Assembly: GCA_965652545.1 (NCBI GenBank)
Contig: CBFGWV010000106.1
Coordinates: 1-14,419, forward strand
Direction: 5' to 3'
DNA from: CBFGWV01 sp965652545
Lineage (GTDB): Bacteria > Pseudomonadota > Gammaproteobacteria > Competibacterales > Competibacteraceae
Length of the DNA: 14,419 bases
Below are positions 7,872 through 14,383 of this stretch, piece by piece (position 1 is the first letter of the stretch; each line of letters starts with the position of its first letter). A model generated the notes under the pieces. That model was not told the origin of the DNA. It searched no databases and saw nothing but the letters and a program-made list of their open reading frames with translations. Made by a program: the position numbers and the translations under genes.

Positions 7872-8839
7872 GCCGGCGCCTGCCCGTACAGTGCGAGGGC
7901 TTGCAGGCAGCGGGTGCAGTGCGCAAGACCCCGATCCGGCTCGATGAGCGTATCCGGCAACCGCAGACCGTAACGCTGCCCGCCGCGCTCCTCGTCCAGT
8001 ACCCAGCGGCACAGTTGGGACAAGCGGCGCTCCACATCGCCGTCGGTGGACGACCAGTCCAGCCAGACCCGGCCGGCGGATTCGCCGTGAAAACGTTTGA
8101 CCAGGAGTTGGTCGTCACGCCGCGCGCTTGCGCGCCAAGCCACATGGCGGGGCGCATCACCCGGGACGTACTGCCGCAGCCCGGCGAAATCATCATTCCC
8201 GTCGCCGCCCACCGCACCGGTGCCGGAGGCCGGGTCCGGACGGGCCGCCGGCGGCGGGGCATCGCCACGCGGCGCCGGGTAGACCCAATAATCCCCGCTG
8301 AAGCGAACCCAACTCCAGGCTTTGAACAAGTCCATGGGGAAGCGCGTGTGCACCCTGATCCGCGGCAGGGAATGCCGCCCACGTTGTGTACTGGGCAGGG
8401 GGACCCGGGCAAGGGCCTGCCCGGCACGGCTCACTGACGCTGCACTCGCGTCCCCGGTTCCGGCATCGAATGCCACGCCGAAACGCGACAGACCCGCCTG
8501 ATCCACCACGTGTACAGGCAATACGGCGGGCGCGCCGACGAACGTCGGCTCGACCTGTCCGCACTCCAGCGCCAGGCCTTCGAGGTTCGCATGACATCGC
8601 CACATGACGTTGAGTCCGACCGCCACCATCAGAAAGGTGAGGCCGAAACCCATGCTGTTGCTGTAGTTGGCCGACCAGAGGAACAGGATCAGAAGCAGCA
8701 CCATGAAGCCGATGCCATACACGGACGGCAGGATGTACAAGCGCCGCCGTCGCAGCACCACGGCACCGGGAGCCGGCCGGTGGCGGGCGTCGATCCAGCG
8801 ATCACCCCTGGCGCGGGCCCAAGCCGCTAGCGCACCCAT
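7868..8839 (-). CDS. DUF58 family protein, MoxR/TgpA partner
   Basis: The 323-residue protein has a basic N terminus and two membrane segments (about 43-57 and 63-79). Family motifs follow: a TQRGRHSLPRIRVHTRFPMD region (151-170) and the signature DDFAGLRQYVPGDAPRHVAW (217-236), ending in SAR. DUF58 proteins often have a von Willebrand A-like fold and are encoded beside MoxR ATPases, which are thought to act as chaperones for them. The biochemical role is not established. Its ATG lies 3 bp past the moxR-type stop with little Shine-Dalgarno of its own, so translation is probably coupled. Its stop overlaps the tgpA start. A Pro/Ala/Gly-rich loop at about 188-213 interrupts the central region. 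Confidence 0.92.
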   Translation of the reverse strand: MGALAAWARARGDRWIDARHRPAPGAVVLRRRRLYILPSVYGIGFMVLLLILFLWSANYSNSMGFGLTFLMVAVGLNVMWRCHANLEGLALECGQVEPTFVGAPAVLPVHVVDQAGLSRFGVAFDAGTGDASAASVSRAGQALARVPLPSTQRGRHSLPRIRVHTRFPMDLFKAWSWVRFSGDYWVYPAPRGDAPPPAARPDPASGTGAVGGDGNDDFAGLRQYVPGDAPRHVAWRASARRDDQLLVKRFHGESAGRVWLDWSSTDGDVERRLSQLCRWVLDEERGGQRYGLRLPDTLIEPDRGLAHCTRCLQALALYGQAPA

Positions 8840-8842
8840 GGC

Positions 8843-9784
8843 TCAGACAGGCACGCCTACGCTGCGTATCCAGCGCTGCATCTGTTCCTCGTCCGTCTGG
8901 CCGCCGGACCCCAGGCGGTGGACGACCACCACCGGCAGGACGGCTTGTATATCTTCAGGCAGAACATACTCGCGCCGGTGAAGCAGCGACCAGGCGCGGG
9001 CGGCGCGCAGGATGCCCTGCCCCGCACGCGGCGATAAGCCCTGACGGAAATACCCACCCGCCCTGGACTGCTGAAGCAGGGCTTGCACGTAGTCCAGAAT
9101 CTTGGGCGATACGTGTATGGCGCCCACGACACTCTGCAACTGCAGCAACTGGTGGGCATCGAGCACCGGCTCCAGCCGGCCCAACAGGCGTCGTCGGTCC
9201 TCGCCGGCCAACAAGGCCCGCTCAGCGTCGGCATCCGGATAACCGAGCGTCAGGCGCATGAGAAACCGATCGAGCTGGGATTCGGGCAGCGGAAAAGTGC
9301 CGATCTGCTGTTGCGGGTTTTGGGTGGCGATGACGAAGAACGGCTCCGGCAAGGTGCGGGTTTCTCCGTCTACCGTGACCTGGTGCTCCTCCATGGCCTC
9401 CAGCAGCGCGCTCTGGGTCTTGGGCGTGGCGCGATTGATCTCATCGGCCAGCACGACCTGGGCGAACACCGGCCCGGCATGGAAGCGGAACTCGCCGCTT
9501 TCGCGGTGATAGATGGCCGCACCCAGCACATCGGCGGGCAACAGGTCGCTGGTGAACTGTATCCGCTGGTCGGCCAGGCCCAACGTGCGCGCGATCGCGT
9601 GCGCCAGCGTCGTCTTTCCCATGCCGGGCATGTCTTCGATAAGCAAGTGCCCGCGCGCCAGCAGGCAGGTCAATGCCAGCCTGACCGCCTCCTCCTTGCC
9701 CAGGATGATCTGGCTGATCTGCGCACAAGCGGCTTCGAGGCGCTCGGCACCCGCAGGCCGGGCGGCCGCTGAGAGACTGGACAT
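8843..9784 (-). CDS. MoxR family AAA+ ATPase
   Basis: This cytosolic ATPase belongs to the MoxR group, which assists maturation or activation of VWA-type partner proteins. The 313-residue product has a MoxR-type Walker A (EDMPGMGKT, 50-58), Walker B VVLADE (110-115) followed by INRATPKTQSALLEAMEE, sensor 1 Asn156 in ATQNP, and PLPESQLDRF (166-175), the arginine-finger region. The C-terminal lid domain is present and length is normal. GGGGGAG lies about ten bases before the ATG. It is the first gene of the tight run with DUF58 and tgpA, a linkage also known in Pseudomonas. The gamma-carbonic anhydrase gene ends 54 bp upstream on the same strand and may be cotranscribed. Confidence 0.95.
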   Translation of the reverse strand: MSSLSAAARPAGAERLEAACAQISQIILGKEEAVRLALTCLLARGHLLIEDMPGMGKTTLAHAIARTLGLADQRIQFTSDLLPADVLGAAIYHRESGEFRFHAGPVFAQVVLADEINRATPKTQSALLEAMEEHQVTVDGETRTLPEPFFVIATQNPQQQIGTFPLPESQLDRFLMRLTLGYPDADAERALLAGEDRRRLLGRLEPVLDAHQLLQLQSVVGAIHVSPKILDYVQALLQQSRAGGYFRQGLSPRAGQGILRAARAWSLLHRREYVLPEDIQAVLPVVVVHRLGSGGQTDEEQMQRWIRSVGVPV

Positions 9785-9838
9785 GGTGTAAGGGCTCCCC
9801 CGGAATTCTTCTGGTCCGATAGCATCAAGACCTCGGTG

Positions 9839-10366
9839 TCATGCACCAAGTTCGATGAGGCTGCTGCGATAGCGCAACGCATTGTCGACATAGTTCTGAG
9901 CCGATGCCTTCAAGGCGTCCACCTCGGCATCCGTCAACTCGCGGATGACCTTGCCGGGCGAGCCCATGACCAATGAACGATCAGGAATAGTCTTGCCTTC
10001 GGTGATCAGGCTGTTCGCGCCGATGAGACAATACTGGCCGATGACCGCGCGATTGAGAACGACGGCGTTGATACCGATGAGGCTGTGATCGCCGATCGTG
10101 CACCCATGGAGCATCACCTTGTGCCCGACTGTGACCCCACGGCCCACGGTGACCGGGATACCCGGATCGGTGTGCACCACGGACAGGTCTTGGATATTGC
10201 TGCGCGCACCGATACGAAGACGGTCGCGGTCGCCGCGCAGAACCGCACCGAACCAGACGCTGGCCCCGGCCTCCAGCACGACATCGCCGATGACCGCCGC
10301 CGATGGCGCTACGAAGGCATCAGCATGGATGGAGGGTTGCAGTTCGCCATCGATTTGGTAACGCAT
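9839..10366 (-). CDS. Gamma-carbonic anhydrase family protein (YrdA/PaaY-like)
   Basis: The 175-residue protein is a left-handed beta-helix of hexapeptide repeats, the fold of trimeric gamma-carbonic anhydrases. The three zinc ligands expected of the family are present: His65 (VVH), His82 (VGH) and His87 (LHG). Arg44, Asp46 and Gln59 occupy positions typical of the active site. The MGSPGKVIREL segment (134-144) precedes a C-terminal helix. Many YrdA-like members show weak or no CO2 hydration activity in vitro, so the actual substrate is uncertain. The ATG at 10366 begins the family-like MRYQIDG. An in-frame extension to 10471 is not conserved-looking. Only a weak GAG lies before the ATG. Its gene diverges from ald across 423 bp. 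Confidence 0.92.
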   Translation of the reverse strand: MRYQIDGELQPSIHADAFVAPSAAVIGDVVLEAGASVWFGAVLRGDRDRLRIGARSNIQDLSVVHTDPGIPVTVGRGVTVGHKVMLHGCTIGDHSLIGINAVVLNRAVIGQYCLIGANSLITEGKTIPDRSLVMGSPGKVIRELTDAEVDALKASAQNYVDNALRYRSSLIELGA

Positions 10367-10789
10367 GGGAGCTCGTCGTTCTGCCGGCACGGGTCGACTC
10401 GATGGTAGCAGAAGCGACCGGCCGGCTCGCCAGTGCATAGGGGCATTCGCCCGCAGCATAGATTTAGGCACACGCTGCCGGTATCTGCACGCTTGCGTGG
10501 CCGCCTGTCCTGCGGGTGACCGGGATATCAGACAGATTTTTCGATCGGTGCAGATAGAAGCGCAAGGCTATCTTTTAGGGATCGATCAGAATAATCGGGC
10601 TCGATATCGCCGTCCCTCGCGACGATCCGCTCCCGATTCGGACAGGCGCCGAGGGCCCAAGAGCCCAATAACCGGCACGGTGTCAAAAAGCACCGTAAGC
10701 GTCCCTGTGGCGATTCACCGGCGCGGTACTGTCCGCGAGCCGGCGTTCGCTTGAAGACACGACGACCCCAGAGGTCTGGAGACACTCGC
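10367..10789. other. Intergenic region between divergent gamma-CA and ald genes
   Basis: This gap of 423 bp has no convincing gene. The stretch 10524-10610 is visibly richer in A and T than its surroundings. It holds two GATATC sites (10524-10529 and 10603-10608), AGATAG/CTATCT arms (10552-10557 and 10568-10573) and an AATAAT (10590-10595) that could be a -10 for ald, but with no good -35. A small hairpin pairs ACGGTG (10677-10682) with CACCGT (10691-10696). The ald leader ends with GGAG about nine bases before the start. It likely holds both divergent promoters and perhaps sites for an Lrp-type regulator of ald, but this is not shown. Confidence 0.5.
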
Positions 10790-11908
10790 ATGAAAATCGG
10801 ATTGCCCAAGGAAATCAAAAATCACGAGTACCGGGTCGGCCTGACCCCGGCCAGCGTGCACGAGTTGGTGGGGCACGGTCATCAGGTGCTGGTGCAGACT
10901 CAGGCCGGCGCCGGAATCGGCGCCGACGACGATGAGTACCGCGCCGCGGGTGCCGAGATCGCGCCGGACGCAGCGACGGTCTTCGAGTGGGCCGAGATGA
11001 TCGTCAAGGTCAAGGAGCCGCAGCCGGTGGAGTACGCCATGCTGCGCGAGGGGCAACTGCTCTTCACGTATCTGCACCTGGCCCCGGACCCACAACAGAC
11101 CAAGGGGTTGATGAATTCCGGCTGCACGGCCATCGCCTATGAAACGGTCACCTCGGCGCGTGGTGGGCTGCCGCTTCTCGCCCCCATGTCCGAGGTCGCC
11201 GGCCGCATGGCCGTGCAGGCCGGCGCGTCCGCGCTGGAGAAGGCCAAGGGCGGTTTCGGCGTGCTACTGGGCGGCGTGCCCGGTGTGGCGCCCGCTCACG
11301 TTGTGGTTCTGGGGGGTGGCGTGGTCGGCTCCAACGCCACTGAGATCGCTGTCGGCATGGGCGCCCGTGTCACCGTCATCGACCGCAATGTCGATGTTCT
11401 GCGCCATCTCGTCGACCGCTTCGGCACCCGCATCGAAACGCAGTTCTCCACCCGCCAAGCGGTGGAAGCGGCGGTCAAGGACGCTGAGCTGGTCATCGGG
11501 GGCGTGCTGATTCCGGGCGCGGCGGCACCGAAGCTAGTATCCGCGGAGATGATCCGCGGCATGAAACCCGGCGCGGTGGTGGTCGATGTGGCCATCGACC
11601 AGGGTGGCTGCTTCGAGACCTCGCGGGCCACCACCCATGCCGAGCCCACCTATGTGGTGGACGATGTCGTGCACTATTGCGTGGCCAACATGCCCGGCGG
11701 CGTGCCGCGCACCTCGACCTTCGCACTCAACAACGCCACCCTGCCCTTCGCCCTGGCTTTGGCCAATAAGGGCTGGCGCCAAGCGCTGATCGACGATGTG
11801 CACCTGCGCCGCGGCCTGAACGTGCATGCCGGTGCCATCACCCACAACGAGGTGGCGCACGACCTCGGGCTGGACTACCGTACGCCGGAGTCCGTTCTGG
11901 GCATTTGA
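10790..11908 (+). CDS. ald: Alanine dehydrogenase
   Basis: This enzyme reversibly converts L-alanine, NAD+ and water to pyruvate, ammonia and NADH in the cytosol, linking nitrogen and carbon metabolism. The 372-residue length is typical. The start MKIGLPKEIKNHEYRV is the family signature, with Arg15 binding substrate. Lys75 (KVKEP) and His96 (TYLHLA) are catalytic, the NAD-binding GGGVVG lies at 175-180, and Asp270 (VAIDQGG) is in place. These positions coincide with the Mycobacterium tuberculosis enzyme. The ATG at 10790 follows GGAG nine bases upstream. A longer in-frame start at 10751 (TTG) is unlikely. The ddaH gene follows after 52 bp containing a hairpin. Confidence 0.97.
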   Translation: MKIGLPKEIKNHEYRVGLTPASVHELVGHGHQVLVQTQAGAGIGADDDEYRAAGAEIAPDAATVFEWAEMIVKVKEPQPVEYAMLREGQLLFTYLHLAPDPQQTKGLMNSGCTAIAYETVTSARGGLPLLAPMSEVAGRMAVQAGASALEKAKGGFGVLLGGVPGVAPAHVVVLGGGVVGSNATEIAVGMGARVTVIDRNVDVLRHLVDRFGTRIETQFSTRQAVEAAVKDAELVIGGVLIPGAAAPKLVSAEMIRGMKPGAVVVDVAIDQGGCFETSRATTHAEPTYVVDDVVHYCVANMPGGVPRTSTFALNNATLPFALALANKGWRQALIDDVHLRRGLNVHAGAITHNEVAHDLGLDYRTPESVLGI

Positions 11909-11915
11909 CGCTCTG

Positions 11916-11952
11916 CCCGGAACGGACGACCCACGTACACGTCCGCTCCGGG
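11916..11952 (+). promoter_or_regulatory. Intercistronic hairpin reaching the ddaH ribosome binding site
   Basis: CCCGGAACGGAC (11916-11927) pairs with GTCCGCTCCGGG (11941-11952), 11 of 12 bases, with one A-C mismatch and a 13-base loop. The 3' arm includes the first two bases of the ddaH Shine-Dalgarno GGAG (11951-11954). The structure could damp ddaH translation or protect ald mRNA from 3' decay. It has no U tract. Confidence 0.6.
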
Positions 11953-11960
11953 AGCTTCTC

Positions 11961-12758
11961 ATGCACAGTCAGCCGGTCTACCGGTTTACCGATGCCCTCG
12001 TTCGACGGCCCGCGGCCTCCGCCACCGGCGGGCTGCGCGCCGTCGACCGCGGCGCACCGTCCATCGGCGGCTTGCGCGCACAGCATACCGCCTATATCGA
12101 TGCCCTGATGCGCGCCGGCGTACGGGTGCATACCCTCAATGCGCTGGAGGACTACCCCGACGCCTTGTTCGTGGAGGACCCGGCGCTGGTGTTTCCGCAG
12201 GCGGCCATCGTATTGCGCCCGGGAGCACCCAGCCGTTTCGGCGAGGCCGCCGAGATCCGGCCTGAATTGGCGCGCCATTTCACTACGCTCATCGACCTGC
12301 CCGGACCGGGCTACGTCGATGGCGGCGACATTCTCGTCACCCCCGATTGCGTCTACATCGGTTTGTCGGCGCGCACCGACAGCACCGGTGCCGATACGCT
12401 GGCCGGCGTTCTGCGGGATCTGGGCCGGGCCTCACGCGTCGTCACCCCACCGGCTGGGGTATTGCACCTGAAGACGGCGTGCTCGCTGTTGGACGACTCG
12501 ACGCTGCTGGCGACCGACACCTTGGCCAACAGTGGCATTATCAGCGGACTGGACATCATTCGCGTGGTACCCGGCGAGGAGCCGGTCGCCAATGCGCTGC
12601 GGGTCAACGATACGGTGCTGCTGTCGCACGCCTACCCCCTTACCGCACGGCGTTTGCAGGAGCATGGTTATCTTGTCGACACCGTCCCCTTGCACGATGT
12701 CGAACTGCTGGATGCCGGGCTTTCCTGCATGTCTCTGCGCTGGTCGGCAAGCAGCTGA
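11961..12758 (+). CDS. ddaH: Dimethylarginine dimethylaminohydrolase family protein
   Basis: This protein belongs to the guanidino-group modifying (amidinotransferase) fold. Dimethylargininases hydrolyse N-omega-methylated arginines to citrulline and methylamines, and some relatives act on other arginine derivatives. The 265-residue product shows FVEDPA (70-75), VDGGDIL (119-125) with Asp120, catalytic His169 in LHLK, and nucleophile Cys256 in DAGLSCMSLRW at the C terminus. Length fits bacterial DDAH (about 254 in P. aeruginosa) rather than arginine deiminase (about 400). The ATG at 11961 follows GGAG by six bases. The frame is open from 11826 inside ald, but that part is a shadow. It is likely cotranscribed with ald. 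Substrate is not certain from sequence alone. Confidence 0.9.
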   Translation: MHSQPVYRFTDALVRRPAASATGGLRAVDRGAPSIGGLRAQHTAYIDALMRAGVRVHTLNALEDYPDALFVEDPALVFPQAAIVLRPGAPSRFGEAAEIRPELARHFTTLIDLPGPGYVDGGDILVTPDCVYIGLSARTDSTGADTLAGVLRDLGRASRVVTPPAGVLHLKTACSLLDDSTLLATDTLANSGIISGLDIIRVVPGEEPVANALRVNDTVLLSHAYPLTARRLQEHGYLVDTVPLHDVELLDAGLSCMSLRWSASS

Positions 12759-12827
12759 CCCGCCTGGCATCCTGCACTTTTGGCGTGCCGCCTCGCTGAA
12801 CACAGCGCCGTAAGCCCGGTCCCACGC

Positions 12828-12892
12828 CTAGGAGGCTGTCGGACTTGAGGCTGTCCTACTGCTACGGACGCTCAAGTCCGACAGCCTCCTAG
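12828..12892. repeat. Palindromic element with CTAG tips between ddaH and ndh
   Basis: A perfect 21-bp inverted repeat occupies 12828-12848 and 12872-12892, with a 23-base centre. Each tip is CTAG, and the adjoining 17 bases read GAGGCTGTCGGACTTGA on the left. The 9-mer GAGGCTGTC recurs at 12847-12855, so the right arm could pair with either copy. Inside, GTCC (12853-12856) and GGAC (12866-12869) can extend the fold. No U tract follows. It may be a tiny non-autonomous mobile element or REP-like unit, or the ddaH transcript end. It could equally be a local palindrome, since no second copy is seen in this window. Confidence 0.8.
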
Positions 12893-12916
12893 CGATGCGG
12901 ACATCGGAGTCCTTGC

Positions 12917-14218
12917 ATGACACATCGGATCATCATCGTTGGCGGCGGTGCCGGCGGGCTTGAATTGGCCACCCGCCTCGGCAACCGGCTGGGCCGCAAA
13001 GATGCAGCCCGGATCACCCTCGTGGACCGCTCACCCACCCACATCTGGAAGCCGCTGCTGCACGAGGTGGCCGCAGGCAGTCTCGACCCGTTCACGCACC
13101 AGCTGGAATACATCGCCCAGGCCCGCTGGCATCATTTTCAGTTCCAACAGGGCGACCTGATCGGCCTGGACCGCAACGCCAAGGCGATCACGGTAGCTGC
13201 GGTCACCGACATTGACGGCGTGCAAGTGCTGCCGCAGCGGCGCCTGGATTACGACACCCTGGTCATCGCCATCGGTAGCGTGACGCGCTTCTTCGATGTG
13301 CCCGGTGCCGTCGAGCACAGCTTCACCCTGGATACCGCCGAACAGGCCGAACGCTTCCGTCGCCGCCTGATCTCCGCCTGCATGCGCGCTCAAAACCATG
13401 ACGATGTACAACGGCGCGTCGACATTACACTGATCGGCGCCGGTGCAACCGGCGTCGAACTGTCGGCCGAACTGCGCAATGCCGCCCAGGTTTTCGCCAC
13501 CTACGGTCTGCATCATCTCGACCCGCGCAAGGATATCCGGATACGCATCATCGACGCCGCGCCACGAATACTTCCGGCGCTGCCCGAGCGCATCGCCAAG
13601 GAGGCCGAACGGCTGCTCGGGAAACTGGACGTCGAGGTGATCGTCGGCGAACAAGCCAGCGAAGTCCGCGCCGATGCCGTCGTCACCGACAGTGGCGCGG
13701 TCTATCCCTCCACCCTCACTGTCTGGGCCGCGGGGATTCGCGCACCGACCATCACCACAGCACTGGATGGTCTGGAAACCACCCGTAGCGGCCAACTCAA
13801 GGTCAAGCAGACCCTGCAGACCATCACCGACCCGAACATCTTCGCCTTTGGCGACTGCGCCAGCTGCCCGTGGCCGGCGGCCGACAGCGTCGTCCCGCCC
13901 CGGGCCCAGGCGGCAAACCAGCAAGCCACCTTCCTGGCCCGCGTCCTCCCCCGGCACCTGGCCGGCGAACCGTTGCCGGCCTTCGAGTACCGGGACTTCG
14001 GTTCCCTGGTGTCATTGGGCTCGTTCAGCGCCGTCGGCAGCCTGATGAGCACCCTCATGCGGGGCAGCTGGTTCATCGAGGGTGTCCTGGCACGCTGGAG
14101 TTACGCTGCGCTGTATCGCAGACATTTGATGGCCTTGCACGGCTTCACCCGCATGGCGCTGGACACCGTCGGGCAATGGCTGCGCGCCCGCACGGTGCCG
14201 CGGGTGAAGTTGCATTGA
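12917..14218 (+). CDS. ndh: Type II NADH:quinone oxidoreductase (NDH-2)
   Basis: NDH-2 passes electrons from NADH to the quinone pool without pumping protons, as a peripheral protein on the inner membrane. The 433-residue product has an FAD-binding GGGAGG near the N terminus (9-14), a second dinucleotide site GAGATG (174-179) for NADH, and FAFGDCA (309-315), which contacts FAD. The PPRAQAANQQA segment (327-337) corresponds to the quinone-site AQxAxQQ of the family. A partly hydrophobic C-terminal region (about 364-400) probably anchors it to the membrane. The ATG at 12917 is preceded by GGAG seven bases upstream. No partner gene adjoins it, and the palindromic element just upstream may insulate it from ddaH. 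Confidence 0.95.
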   Translation: MTHRIIIVGGGAGGLELATRLGNRLGRKDAARITLVDRSPTHIWKPLLHEVAAGSLDPFTHQLEYIAQARWHHFQFQQGDLIGLDRNAKAITVAAVTDIDGVQVLPQRRLDYDTLVIAIGSVTRFFDVPGAVEHSFTLDTAEQAERFRRRLISACMRAQNHDDVQRRVDITLIGAGATGVELSAELRNAAQVFATYGLHHLDPRKDIRIRIIDAAPRILPALPERIAKEAERLLGKLDVEVIVGEQASEVRADAVVTDSGAVYPSTLTVWAAGIRAPTITTALDGLETTRSGQLKVKQTLQTITDPNIFAFGDCASCPWPAADSVVPPRAQAANQQATFLARVLPRHLAGEPLPAFEYRDFGSLVSLGSFSAVGSLMSTLMRGSWFIEGVLARWSYAALYRRHLMALHGFTRMALDTVGQWLRARTVPRVKLH

Positions 14219-14265
14219 TCAAGAGGACAGGGGCCACCGGTCGGGTACCCGCACTGAAGTAGCCT

Positions 14266-14373
14266 CCCCGGTTCGGCTCATGCCGGGTCAGACCGTCGGC
14301 AGCATGGATGCTGCCGTCGAGCGTACAGGGATGTATTCACAGCGCGTCTGACCCGGCATGACCCGAACCGGGG
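14266..14373 (+). repeat. Structured intergenic repeat, right copy with long outer stem
   Basis: The core 14290-14351 matches 1-62 at 58 of 62 bases. It carries the same first hairpin (14298-14305 with 14308-14315) and the second as TACA (14324-14327) with TGTA (14332-14335). Around it, 14266-14293 pairs with 14346-14373 at 27 of 28 positions, the exception being C-C at 14277/14362. The whole can fold as a stem branching into two hairpins. It begins 47 bp after the ndh stop, so it may end ndh transcription or stabilise its mRNA. Confidence 0.85.
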
Positions 14374-14383
14374 GGGCGGGGGG

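Noticed and set aside
5982..7973. Open frame of 663 codons on the plus strand opposite tgpA
   Set aside because: It is antisense to a well-supported membrane transglutaminase gene. The translation has no recognisable domain and shows the composition expected of a shadow frame.
7872..8012. N-terminal extension of TgpA by 47 residues
   Set aside because: The extension falls wholly inside the DUF58 coding region. The ATGA overlap at 7868-7871 gives the normal coupled start and a sensible N terminus just before the first membrane segment.
10681..10686. TTGACA on the minus strand as a -35 for the gamma-CA gene
   Set aside because: At 16 to 18 bases' spacing there is no acceptable -10, and it would lie more than 300 bp from the start codon.
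10365..10754. Open frame of 129 codons on the plus strand in the intergenic region before ald
   Set aside because: There is no good ribosome site and no recognisable sequence. It overlaps the gamma-CA start and probable promoter region.
10528..10818. Open frame of 96 codons on the minus strand in the intergenic region before ald
   Set aside because: It overlaps the ald start and leader, has no convincing ribosome site and resembles no family I know.
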